A stretch of 64,000 nt of DNA from Sphingobacteriia bacterium RIFOXYC2_FULL_35_18 (GTDB taxonomy: Bacteria; Bacteroidota; Bacteroidia; Chitinophagales; Chitinophagaceae), in the NCBI GenBank assembly GCA_001829005.1, contig MIAG01000001.1, positions 1,120,020 through 1,184,019 on the forward strand. Reading direction: 5' to 3'. Position 1 is the first letter of the stretch. Each line of letters begins with the position of its first letter. A model generated the notes under the pieces. The model had not been told where the DNA came from. It made no database searches and saw nothing but the letters and a program-made list of their open reading frames with translations. Below, in pieces: positions 48,427 through 55,674 of this stretch. The position numbers and the translations under genes are program-made.

Positions 48427-49869
48427 ATGAAAAGTATGAATATTAAAAAAGCTGTGCTGTCGTTAGGGGTTTGTGCCACACTAATGGTAGGTTGTAGCAA
48501 GGGCATTAATGAATTCGGTGATATCAACCGAAATCCAAATGCAACAACCATTCCTATTACTTCAGCCTTATTAACCAACGTACTAGCCGGAATTGGCGGT
48601 AACGTATGGGGAAATGGAATCAACACTACTGCAGGATTGTACGCGCAGTATATGTCTGAAACCCAGTACACCGATATCTCTCGTTATGCAACCACAACCC
48701 TAAACTGGGATGGTTTCTATTCAGGGGCGTTGTACGATTTACAAAACATCATCAATACCAATACTGACCCTGCTACTGCAGCAGCAGCAGCAGAATTTGG
48801 TGCAAACGCGAATCAAATTGCGATTGCCAGAATTCTAAAAGCGTATTACTTTTCTGTATTGACTGATGCTTATGGTGATATTCCTTATTCTCAAGCATTA
48901 AAAGGAAATGGTACCATTCCTTATGATAAGCAAGAGACCATTTACCCTGCTTTAATTGCAGAATTAAAAGCAGCAAACGCACAGTTTACAACTGGTGCAG
49001 CTGTTCAAGGCGATATCATGTATGCTGGTAATACTACCAAATGGAAGAAGTTTGCTAATTCATTAATTGCTACCCTTTCATTGCGCATTTCTAAAGCTAA
49101 CCCAACTTTGGGTAGAGCAGAATTTGCTGCAGCTATTGCTGGTGGTGTAATTGATGCGAATACAGACAATGCTACCATTACTTATCCTGGTGGAAACTAC
49201 AATAACCCAGTTTATACTTACTATGTAATTACTCAGCGTTTTGACTATGCAGTTAGTGCAACTGTAGCAGACAAATTAACTGCTTTGGGCGATCCACGTA
49301 TTGATAAGTTTGGTAATAATCCAAAAGGATTCCCTTATGGATTAACCAGAGCTGATGCATTGGCATGGCAAACTACTAATCCAAGTTTTGGATTTTTATT
49401 AGGCTATACTGCAACACCTCAAACTATGCCGTTGAGCTTGATTTCTGCTGGCCAAATGTTTTTGGCAAGAGCAGAAGGAGCTAAATTAGGATGGACTACA
49501 GAAAATGCAACAACCATGTACAACAATGGAGTGACTGCAGAAATGAACAGATGGGGTATTACCAATGCAGGAGCAATTTCTGCTTACTTAGCACAACCTT
49601 CAGTTGCTTTAACTGGCACTGCAGCAGACAATGCTAAAATTGGTGAGCAGCGTTGGTTAGCTCATTATCCTGATGGTTTACAAGGATGGTCTGAGTGGAG
49701 AAGAACTGGATTCCCTGCTTTAACTCCTGCACCTGGTGCTGGAAAAGCAATTCCAAGAAGAATTCCTTACGGACCAAACGAACCTTTATATAACCCAACC
49801 AATTATGCCGCAGCTGCAGCGTTGTATAACACCAACTCTCAGGATGCTAAAATGTGGTGGGATAAATAG
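48427..49869 (+). CDS. SusD/RagB-family nutrient-binding lipoprotein
   Basis: A 480-residue surface lipoprotein: lipobox LMVGC (Cys near residue 22), then a TPR-like SusD fold of the SusD-like_2 type, with KAYYFSVLTDAYGDIPYSQAL and a C-terminal QRWLAHYPDGLQGWSEWRRTG motif typical of this group. Eighteen bases after the susC-like gene and ended by a strong terminator. An in-frame ATG at 48436 (MNIKK) is an alternative start. Confidence 0.94.
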   Translation: MKSMNIKKAVLSLGVCATLMVGCSKGINEFGDINRNPNATTIPITSALLTNVLAGIGGNVWGNGINTTAGLYAQYMSETQYTDISRYATTTLNWDGFYSGALYDLQNIINTNTDPATAAAAAEFGANANQIAIARILKAYYFSVLTDAYGDIPYSQALKGNGTIPYDKQETIYPALIAELKAANAQFTTGAAVQGDIMYAGNTTKWKKFANSLIATLSLRISKANPTLGRAEFAAAIAGGVIDANTDNATITYPGGNYNNPVYTYYVITQRFDYAVSATVADKLTALGDPRIDKFGNNPKGFPYGLTRADALAWQTTNPSFGFLLGYTATPQTMPLSLISAGQMFLARAEGAKLGWTTENATTMYNNGVTAEMNRWGITNAGAISAYLAQPSVALTGTAADNAKIGEQRWLAHYPDGLQGWSEWRRTGFPALTPAPGAGKAIPRRIPYGPNEPLYNPTNYAAAAALYNTNSQDAKMWWDK

Positions 49870-49902
49870 TTAGTTTTTCATTCTCAGTTTTAATTCTCAT
49901 GG

Positions 49903-49935
49903 GGGGCCTGTATTCTTACGGGCCCCTTTCTTTTT
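49903..49935 (+). terminator. Terminator of the SusC/SusD operon
   Basis: A ten-pair stem, GGGGCCTGTA on the left arm (49903-49912) with one G-T pair, four-base loop, then a T-rich run. It lies about 35 bases after the susD-like stop. Confidence 0.88.
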
Positions 49936-49960
49936 GTATTCCTAATTAGCATTTTAGCCC

Positions 49961-49968
49961 TACTTTTG
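49961..49968 (+). promoter_or_regulatory. Promoter -7 element of the DUF3467 gene
   Basis: TACTTTTG matches TAnnTTTG, 17 bases before the ATG. A TTG at 49934-49936 is 24 bases upstream, slightly further than usual. Confidence 0.5.
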
Positions 49969-49985
49969 ACACTCAAAAATCATGT

Positions 49986-50294
49986 ATGGAGCAGCAACCT
50001 AATAACCAATTGAATATTGAAATATCTGAAGAAGTAGCTGAAGGTGCTTATGCCAACCTTGCTATCATCACCCATAGCAATGCAGAGTTTGTAATAGACT
50101 TTGTGAACGTGATGCCAGGCACACCTAAAAGCAAAGTGAAGTCTCGCATTATCTTCACGCCCATGCATGCCAAGCGTTTCATGAAAGCCCTTGAAGAAAA
50201 TATCGCTCGCTTTGAAGAAGCCAATGGAGCTATTCAAGATTTGGAGCAGATTGAAATTCCGATGCATTTTGGAGGTCCTACGGCGCAAGCCTAG
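49986..50294 (+). CDS. DUF3467 family protein
   Basis: A 102-residue cytoplasmic protein of the DUF3467 family, widely conserved in Bacteroidota. Characteristic parts are AEGAYANLAIITHSNAEFV (residues ~18-36), VNVMPG, and FTPMHAKRFMKAL near residues 57-69. Function unknown. It sits between the SusD operon terminator and a repeat-rich region. Confidence 0.85.
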   Translation: MEQQPNNQLNIEISEEVAEGAYANLAIITHSNAEFVIDFVNVMPGTPKSKVKSRIIFTPMHAKRFMKALEENIARFEEANGAIQDLEQIEIPMHFGGPTAQA

Positions 50295-50320
50295 GTAATC
50301 TTTTGTGTAAATACTATTGT

Positions 50321-50503
50321 AAGGGATGCTTGAAAACTCACCTCTTTCACGTTTATAAATACCTATAATTTTTTCGTTCGGCTGCAATGAAATAACCCGC
50401 CCCGTTCCGGGGCTCAAACAAATTTCATTGCTTACGCCTCTCTCAAAAATTACTTTACGGTATTTATAAAATGTTCTCTCGGTGTGTTTTCAAGCATCCC
50501 CTT
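50321..50503. repeat. Nested inverted repeat around element copy A
   Basis: Symmetric arms fold the segment into one long hairpin. An outer arm AAGGGATGCTTGAAAAC (50321-50337) faces GTTTTCAAGCATCCCCTTT (50485-50503). Next, TTTATAAATACC (50352-50363) faces GGTATTTATAAA (50459-50470), GCAATGAAAT faces ATTTCATTGC, and GCCCCG-TTC-CGGGGC forms the tip. It resembles a palindromic intergenic element. Confidence 0.8.
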
Positions 50504-50555
50504 TCATTGGTATTTTATTGTTGTATTATTACTTATGCTTGGTTTTGCATATTGC
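50339..50555. repeat. 217-bp direct repeat, copy A
   Basis: Repeated at 50614-50830 with about five differences in 217 positions, 275 bp apart. I see no convincing protein in it; the 64-residue frame at 50471-50665 spans the repeat junction and is rejected. Confidence 0.9.
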
Positions 50556-50557
50556 GT

Positions 50558-50588
50558 ATTTCAAAAGTTGTTTCTTTCGCTACCCAGT
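50558..50588 (-). repeat. 31-nt motif (core ACTGGGTAGCGA), copy 1
   Basis: On the minus strand it begins ACTGGGTAGCGAAAGAAAC and continues into CAACTTTTGAA. It differs at only a few positions from the copies at 53139 and 53199. It fills the spacer between the two 217-bp copies. Confidence 0.75.
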
Positions 50589-50613
50589 ATTTCATTTGGG
50601 GTGTTGAAAACAA

Positions 50614-50830
50614 CACCTCTTTCATGTTTATAAATACCTATAATTTTTTCGTTCGGCTGCAATGAAATAACTCGCCCCGTGCCGGGGCTCAAACAAATTT
50701 CATTGCTTACGCCTCCCTCAAAAATTACTTGACGGTATTTATAAAATGTTCTCTCGGTGTGTTTTCAAGCATCCCCTTTCATTGGTATTTTATTGTTGTA
50801 TTATTACTTATGCTTGGTTTTGCATATTGC
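50614..50830. repeat. 217-bp direct repeat, copy B
   Basis: Second copy of the element at 50339-50555. Inner palindromes are conserved; GCCCCG-TGC-CGGGGC at the tip still pairs. The outermost left arm differs from copy A (GTTGAAAACAACACC in place of GCTTGAAAACTCACC), so the duplication boundary lies near 50614. Confidence 0.9.
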
Positions 50831-50845
50831 TTAGGCTGCTCTATG

Positions 50846-51601
50846 TTATTTTGGTGTAAACCATTCGTATGTTGGTTGAGTGTCAAACTTTTTAATTTTT
50901 AATACACCTTTTCTCATTGAAAGATAAAGGTCTTCATTGTCAATCAAAATGGACGAAGGATACAACATACCCCAATAGAAAGGTGATTTTAATATTTCTA
51001 TTGTTTTTAAATCTTTTCCAAGCTTAAAAATATATTGATTTCCTACGATTAACTTTTCGTTATTATGATCGGCAATCAGTTTGGGGATATCATATAAATT
51101 GGAAACTGTTTGGGTTTTCCAAAAACCATTGTCTTTAAATATTTCTATTATTTTTCCAAAATACAGACCTTCAATTGCATATATTCTTGATTGGAATTCA
51201 AAAAAATTATTTATAGTCAGTTCTTTTTCAATTTCATAAACACCACGTCTCTTCAGATCCATAAAGTACAAACTACCATCAAATTCTCCATTTTTAAATC
51301 CTATTAAATAACCATCTGATGTTTTCTTTACAATTTTTTTCCCCTTGAAAAGTTTAAATTTTTTGTAGATGAATTTCTTTGAAAAAGGTAAACTGTCACC
51401 TTTTTGTATCGAGTAAGGATTATTGACAATTTCCCAAGTATCTCCTGATTGAACAAATAGCCAATCGTTTTCTGATTGATTAGCTTTATAAATCAGGTCA
51501 CCCATTGGCAGGGTGTCAATTTTCCAATTCGTTAAGTTGGGGGCTTGTGCCAGACTGAATTGACAAAGCATCAAAAGACTTATGATTGAGATAAATTTCA
51601 A
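50846..51601 (-). CDS. Exported protein of unknown function
   Basis: A 251-residue protein with a signal peptide (MKFISIISLLMLCQFSLAQ, cleaved near residue 19). The mature part is rich in aromatic and Lys residues in short strands (WLFVQSGDTWEI, YEIEKELTINNFFEFQ, YIFKLGKDLKTIEIL), suggesting a beta-propeller-like or WD-type repeat fold. No family recognised. Base composition is more AT-rich than in the housekeeping genes, and it lies directly after the palindromic repeats, which hints at acquisition. Confidence 0.65.
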   Translation of the reverse strand: MKFISIISLLMLCQFSLAQAPNLTNWKIDTLPMGDLIYKANQSENDWLFVQSGDTWEIVNNPYSIQKGDSLPFSKKFIYKKFKLFKGKKIVKKTSDGYLIGFKNGEFDGSLYFMDLKRRGVYEIEKELTINNFFEFQSRIYAIEGLYFGKIIEIFKDNGFWKTQTVSNLYDIPKLIADHNNEKLIVGNQYIFKLGKDLKTIEILKSPFYWGMLYPSSILIDNEDLYLSMRKGVLKIKKFDTQPTYEWFTPK

Positions 51602-51765
51602 AATACAATGATGCTGTTTAATGGGTATACTATGCTTGTAATTACCTTACTCAATTGCAATATTTAATTATTAAATATGATCTTTTATTGATTTAAATTT
51701 AACGCTTAATTATATAAATAGCTTTTCAAACTCTTTTTCGGTCCTAAATTTCAACCCTTAACTTT

Positions 51766-51790
51766 AATAACCTAAGAATTAGGGGTTATT
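51766..51790 (+). promoter_or_regulatory. Hairpin just upstream of the serine hydrolase start
   Basis: AATAACCTAA (51766-51775) pairs with TTAGGGGTTATT (51779-51790) with a two-base bulge. It ends 13 bases before the ATG. It could be an operator or a leader structure; no further evidence. Confidence 0.35.
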
Positions 51791-51803
51791 GAAGTCAGCC
51801 TAA

Positions 51804-52991
51804 ATGAAAACTTATTTATCAATATTTTTTTTATTTGTATCAACCTATTTATTGGGACAATCAATTAAACGGATTGACGGTACTCAATATTCTGCAGATA
51901 GCTTGAATGCAAAAATTGAGCACTTAATGAAATCTGCTGATGTTTCGGGCGTTGCTGTTTCAGTTTTCAACAACAATAAAGCTGTTTTTAGTAAAACCTT
52001 TGGACTTGCCAATGTTCCCAAAAAAATTCCTTTAGAGAAATCATCGGTTTTATATGCAGCTTCATTTGCTAAAACTGTATTTGCATATATAGTTATGCAA
52101 TTCATTCAAGAAAAAGTAATAGACCTTGATAAACCACTTGTAGAATATTTAAAGAAGCCATTGCCCGATTATATAATCAGTGGTTTTAGACGTGGGTATC
52201 ATGATCTTAAAACGGACAAACGTTACGAGAAAATTACCGCAAGAATGTGTCTTACACATACAACAGGATTCCCCAATTGGCGTTGGTTTGAAACTGATAA
52301 AAAGCTCAAAATTAAGTTTGAACCTGGAACTCGATACTCGTATTCAGGGGAGGGGCTTTATCTACTACAATTTGTTATTGAACAAATAACAGGCAAAGAT
52401 TATGAAACTATTTCGCAAGAAAGGGTGTTTAAACCTTTGAAAATGAATAATACAAGCCAAGTTTGGCAAACAAGGTTCAATGAAAAAATTGCTTATGGTC
52501 ATAGCGTAAAAGGAGAACCTTACGAACTGATGAAATGGAATGAAGCAAGTGCCGGTGGCTCAATGAGTACAACTTTTGATGACTATATAAAGTTTTATAC
52601 TGCATTAATTAGTAGCAAGGGGATTAATAAAAAGATGTTTAGAGAAATGACAAGCCAGCAGGTTAGTATAAAGTCTAGAAGACAATTTGGACCACTTGCT
52701 CAAATAGATGGCAGAGAAAACGATGATATTCAATTGGGATATGGTTTTGGTGTTGGAACTTTTTTTACTCCTTTTGGTAGAGCCTTTTTTAAAGAAGGAC
52801 ACGATGATGGCTGGGGTCATTATTCAATATGTTTTCCTGATAAAAAAATTGCAGTTGTAATTATGACAAACAACGACAATGGGGAAAGTATATTTAAAGA
52901 ATTATTAGAATACAGTATTGGAGATAATTTCACTCCTTGGCAATGGCAAAACTATATTCCGTATAATAGGAAATATACCATTCAGCAATAA
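51804..52991 (+). CDS. Class C beta-lactamase-like serine hydrolase, exported
   Basis: A 395-residue protein of the beta-lactamase/transpeptidase-like family: signal peptide to about residue 18, Ser87-x-x-Lys90 in SFAK, the second motif Tyr180-Ser-Gly182 in RYSYSGEG, and EGHDDGWGH as the probable third (HxG-like) motif. Such proteins hydrolyse esters or small peptides; true beta-lactamase activity is unlikely. It lies between repeat-rich spacers that share a motif, with the unknown exported gene divergent from it. Confidence 0.85.
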   Translation: MKTYLSIFFLFVSTYLLGQSIKRIDGTQYSADSLNAKIEHLMKSADVSGVAVSVFNNNKAVFSKTFGLANVPKKIPLEKSSVLYAASFAKTVFAYIVMQFIQEKVIDLDKPLVEYLKKPLPDYIISGFRRGYHDLKTDKRYEKITARMCLTHTTGFPNWRWFETDKKLKIKFEPGTRYSYSGEGLYLLQFVIEQITGKDYETISQERVFKPLKMNNTSQVWQTRFNEKIAYGHSVKGEPYELMKWNEASAGGSMSTTFDDYIKFYTALISSKGINKKMFREMTSQQVSIKSRRQFGPLAQIDGRENDDIQLGYGFGVGTFFTPFGRAFFKEGHDDGWGHYSICFPDKKIAVVIMTNNDNGESIFKELLEYSIGDNFTPWQWQNYIPYNRKYTIQQ

Positions 52992-53057
52992 GTCAAATAT
53001 TTTAAACGCTCAAACAAGCATTTCAGGAATAACTCCTTAAGAAAATACTGTGTATCC

Positions 53058-53170
53058 TCATTCAAAACTTGCGAAGTAAGCATTTCAGGATTGCTTAACG
53101 GTATTTAAAAAAGTATTGATGATTTATTTTAGAGCAAGACTGGGTAGCGAACGAAGCAAGTTTTGAATGA
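53058..53170. repeat. 15-bp perfect inverted repeat with longer imperfect arms
   Basis: TCATTCAAAACTTGC (53058-53072) and GCAAGTTTTGAATGA (53156-53170) are exact inverses. The match extends outward imperfectly through CTGTGT (53048-53053) and ACACAG (53176-53181). The interior contains a direct repeat of AAGCATTTCAGGA with a copy at 53028. The 253-bp gap between the hydrolase and radC holds no gene. Confidence 0.8.
53139..53170 (+). repeat. 31-nt motif (core ACTGGGTAGCGA), copy 2
   Basis: ACTGGGTAGCGAACGAAGCA followed by AGTTTTGAATGA; its 3' half is the right arm of the inverted repeat above. Confidence 0.75.
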
Positions 53171-53198
53171 AAGAAACACAGAATACAATTGATGCAAT

Positions 53199-53230
53199 AC
53201 TGGGTAGCGAGCGAAGCAACTTTTTAAACT
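53199..53230 (+). repeat. 31-nt motif (core ACTGGGTAGCGA), copy 3
   Basis: ACTGGGTAGCGAGCGAAGCA followed by ACTTTTTAAACT, exactly 60 bases after copy 2. Confidence 0.7.
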
Positions 53231-53244
53231 ATAAAGCATATTAT

Positions 53245-53934
53245 TTAAAGCATCCCCTCATCCGCAAAACTGAAATATCCCTCATGACTCACAATGATAT
53301 GATCGGTGACTAAAATGTCTAAAAAAGCAGCGGCATTTTTTATTTTTCGGGTCAACATTTCGTCGGCTTGGCTGGGTTTTAGGTTGCCGCTGGGATGGTT
53401 ATGACATAGAATAATTCCTGTGGCATTGTTCTCTAAAGCCCGCTTTAAAATGATGCGGGGGTCGGCTACTGTGCCGGTGATTCCGCCTTCGCTTACGATT
53501 TCGAAGTGGATGATTCGATTGGCTCGGTTAAGCAGTACTATAGCAAAAACTTCTCTTTGTAAATATTGCATGCTAGCCTGTAAATAAGAAGCCACGTCTT
53601 TACTACTACTGACTTGTTTTTTCTGAATACTGTCCAACTGTCTACGGATGCCCAGCTCTAGGGAAGCCGCAATGGCAATGGCTTTGGCCTCGCCTAGTCC
53701 CTTAATTTTAAGGTTCACCATTTCCTTTACACTTAGTGTGGCTAACTTGTGTAAGTTGTTTTCGGTGGCATTTAATAAATGCTTGGCAATATCATTGGCA
53801 CTTAAAAAAGCATTGCCCGAATTAATTAAAATGGTGAGTAATTCGGCATTTGACAAAGCCGCAGATCCTTTCTGCATCAGCTTCTTACGAGGTTGGTCAT
53901 CCACAGACCAATCCTTAATAGAAAATTTCCTCAT
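53245..53934 (-). CDS. radC: RadC family JAB-domain protein
   Basis: A 229-residue protein from ATG 53934 (MRKFSIKDW). The frame opens ten codons earlier, but that part has no family resemblance. It has an N-terminal helical region with helix-hairpin-helix features (LKIKGLGEAKAIAIAA) and a C-terminal JAMM/MPN+ domain with HNHPSG...SQADEMLT, the likely zinc ligands. Often annotated as a DNA-repair protein, although a direct repair role is not established. Divergent from prs. Confidence 0.92.
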   Translation of the reverse strand: MRKFSIKDWSVDDQPRKKLMQKGSAALSNAELLTILINSGNAFLSANDIAKHLLNATENNLHKLATLSVKEMVNLKIKGLGEAKAIAIAASLELGIRRQLDSIQKKQVSSSKDVASYLQASMQYLQREVFAIVLLNRANRIIHFEIVSEGGITGTVADPRIILKRALENNATGIILCHNHPSGNLKPSQADEMLTRKIKNAAAFLDILVTDHIIVSHEGYFSFADEGML

Positions 53935-53982
53935 ATTATAAACATTACTTAAATCAAAATACAAAAACCATTTTGAATTAAA

Positions 53983-53990
53983 TACCTTTG
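53983..53990 (+). promoter_or_regulatory. prs promoter, -7 element
   Basis: TACCTTTG, 18 bases before the ATG at 54009. It overlaps the longer open frame from 53988, supporting the ATG start. Confidence 0.5.
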
Positions 53991-54008
53991 CGCCTTACCC
54001 ACAATCAT

Positions 54009-54965
54009 ATGAATCCTTCTGTTAAAATTTTTTCTGGTACAGGTTCGCAAAAATTGGCCGAGAAAATAGCGCAACGCTTTGGGGCCACCATCGGTAAAAT
54101 CAATATCCAAAAATTCAGTGACGGCGAGTTTCAGCCCGTTTTTTTAGAGAGTATCCGTGGAGATTATGTTTTTTTAGTGCAAAGCACTTATGCTCCCACC
54201 GATAACCTAATGGAATTGTTATTGATGATTGATGCAGCCAAAAGAGCAAGTGCTTACAAAGTAATTGCCGTGATTCCCTATTATGGATTTGCCCGTCAAG
54301 ACCGCAAAGACAAACCAAGGGTAGCCATTGGTGCTAAATTGATTGCTACATTGTTAGAAGCAGCAGGCGCAGACAGAATCATTACGATGGATCTGCACGC
54401 GGCTCAAATTCAAGGCTTCTTTGATGTTCCAGTGGATCACTTAGATAGTTCAGCCATTTTTATCCCTTATATAGAACAATTAAAGCTAGAAAACCTGGCT
54501 TTTGCAGCACCGGACGTAGGCAGTACCAACCGTGTTCGTGAAATAGCCAGCTATTTTAACGCAGAAATGGTGATTTGCGACAAACACCGCAAGAGAGCCA
54601 ACGAAATTGCCAGTATGGTGGTTATTGGAGATGTAGCAGGTAAAGACATTGTGTTGGTAGATGATATCTGCGACACAGGCGGAACCCTAGCCAAAGCTGC
54701 GGGCTTGCTCAAAGAAAAAGGGGCAAGAAGTGTTCGTGCCTTGATTACACACCCTGTTTTAAGTGGAAACGCCTACGAAAACATTGAAAATAGTGTGTTA
54801 GAAGAGCTGGTAGTATGCGATACCATTCCTTTAAGGAAGGAATCGGCTAAAATTAAAGCCATTTCAGTGGCCGATTTGTTTGCTATAGCTATTCGAAATG
54901 CCTACGAAAACAAGAGTATCACCAGTCTTTTCATTCATTCTCAGTTAAAAGGGCGTAATAAGTAA
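54009..54965 (+). CDS. prs: Ribose-phosphate pyrophosphokinase
   Basis: Makes PRPP from ribose-5-phosphate and ATP for nucleotide, His and Trp synthesis. The 318-residue protein has KIFSGTGSQKLAEKIA at the start, the flexible FARQDRKDKPR loop, and the PRPP-binding signature DIVLVDDICDTGGTL (near residues 213-227). Complete, normal length. rplY follows 37 bases downstream with its own promoter element. Confidence 0.96.
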   Translation: MNPSVKIFSGTGSQKLAEKIAQRFGATIGKINIQKFSDGEFQPVFLESIRGDYVFLVQSTYAPTDNLMELLLMIDAAKRASAYKVIAVIPYYGFARQDRKDKPRVAIGAKLIATLLEAAGADRIITMDLHAAQIQGFFDVPVDHLDSSAIFIPYIEQLKLENLAFAAPDVGSTNRVREIASYFNAEMVICDKHRKRANEIASMVVIGDVAGKDIVLVDDICDTGGTLAKAAGLLKEKGARSVRALITHPVLSGNAYENIENSVLEELVVCDTIPLRKESAKIKAISVADLFAIAIRNAYENKSITSLFIHSQLKGRNK

Positions 54966-54974
54966 GATTTTCCT

Positions 54975-54982
54975 TACTTTTG
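54975..54982 (+). promoter_or_regulatory. rplY promoter, -7 element
   Basis: TACTTTTG between prs and rplY, 20 bases before the rplY ATG, suggesting rplY is also transcribed on its own. Confidence 0.5.
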
Positions 54983-55002
54983 CCGTCCAAAAAATAAATA
55001 CA

Positions 55003-55593
55003 ATGAATACAATTACAATCGAAGGTGTTCTGAGGACCGAACATGGCAAAAAAGCCGCCCGCCAGATTCGCTCTCAAGAAAACGTGCCAGGTGTAATTTA
55101 CGGGGGTGCGGAGGAGATTAATTTCTATGCTCCAGCTAAGGCATTTAAGCCATTAGTTTACACTGGTGAATTCCAATTGGCAGAAGTATCAATAGGTGGA
55201 AAAAAATACAAGTGTATTTTGAAAGACCTACAGTTTGATAAAGTTTCAGACAGCTTAATCCACGTAGACTTATTAGAATTAGTAGACAACAAAAAAGTAA
55301 TTGCAACATTACCATTGAAGTTTACTGGTGTTTCTGTAGGTGTTAAAGGTGGTGGTAAGTTGGTTACTAAAATGAAGTCTTTAAAAATTAAAGCGCTTCC
55401 TAAGGACTTAACTTCTACCATTGAAGTAGATATTACCAACTTAGAGTTGAACGGAAATATTCGTGTTGAAGACGTGAAAGCAGCAAATATTGAAATCATG
55501 AACTCTCCACGTATTCCAATTGCATCAGTAGTAATGACTCGTCAGTTAAAGCAAGAAGAAGCAACAGCTTCGAAAGACGAGAAGAAGAAATAA
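55003..55593 (+). CDS. rplY: 50S ribosomal protein L25 (CTC form)
   Basis: 5S rRNA-binding ribosomal protein. The 196-residue length identifies the long CTC form with an N-terminal L25 domain (about 1-90, RTEHGKKAARQIRSQENVPGVIYG) and a beta-rich C-terminal domain, ending in an acidic-basic tail EEATASKDEKKK. The gene pair prs-rplY is common in this group. A terminator follows. Confidence 0.95.
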   Translation: MNTITIEGVLRTEHGKKAARQIRSQENVPGVIYGGAEEINFYAPAKAFKPLVYTGEFQLAEVSIGGKKYKCILKDLQFDKVSDSLIHVDLLELVDNKKVIATLPLKFTGVSVGVKGGGKLVTKMKSLKIKALPKDLTSTIEVDITNLELNGNIRVEDVKAANIEIMNSPRIPIASVVMTRQLKQEEATASKDEKKK

Positions 55594-55615
55594 TTATCCA
55601 ATTAATGATAGTTTG

Positions 55616-55647
55616 GTCCCGATTGCTTGCAGTCGGGACTTTTTTTA
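55616..55647 (+). terminator. Terminator of prs-rplY
   Basis: GTCCCGA (55616-55622) pairs with TCGGGAC (55633-55639), ten-base loop, followed by eight T. About 22 bases after the rplY stop. Confidence 0.88.
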
Positions 55648-55674
55648 TGCCGAGCACAAAGCCATCACTGATGA

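Noticed and set aside
49980..50417. 145-codon minus-strand frame across the DUF3467 gene and the repeat
   Set aside because: It runs antisense to a recognised family and extends into a non-coding palindrome.
50471..50665. 64-codon frame in the tandem repeat
   Set aside because: It spans the junction between repeat copies and has no coding features.
50339..50830. Tandem repeat considered as a CRISPR array
   Set aside because: Only two units of 217 bp with a single 58-bp spacer and no cas genes; not CRISPR-like.
51804..52991. Serine hydrolase as an antibiotic-resistance beta-lactamase
   Set aside because: The third active-site motif is not the usual KTG, and the many cellular esterases of this fold make resistance unlikely.
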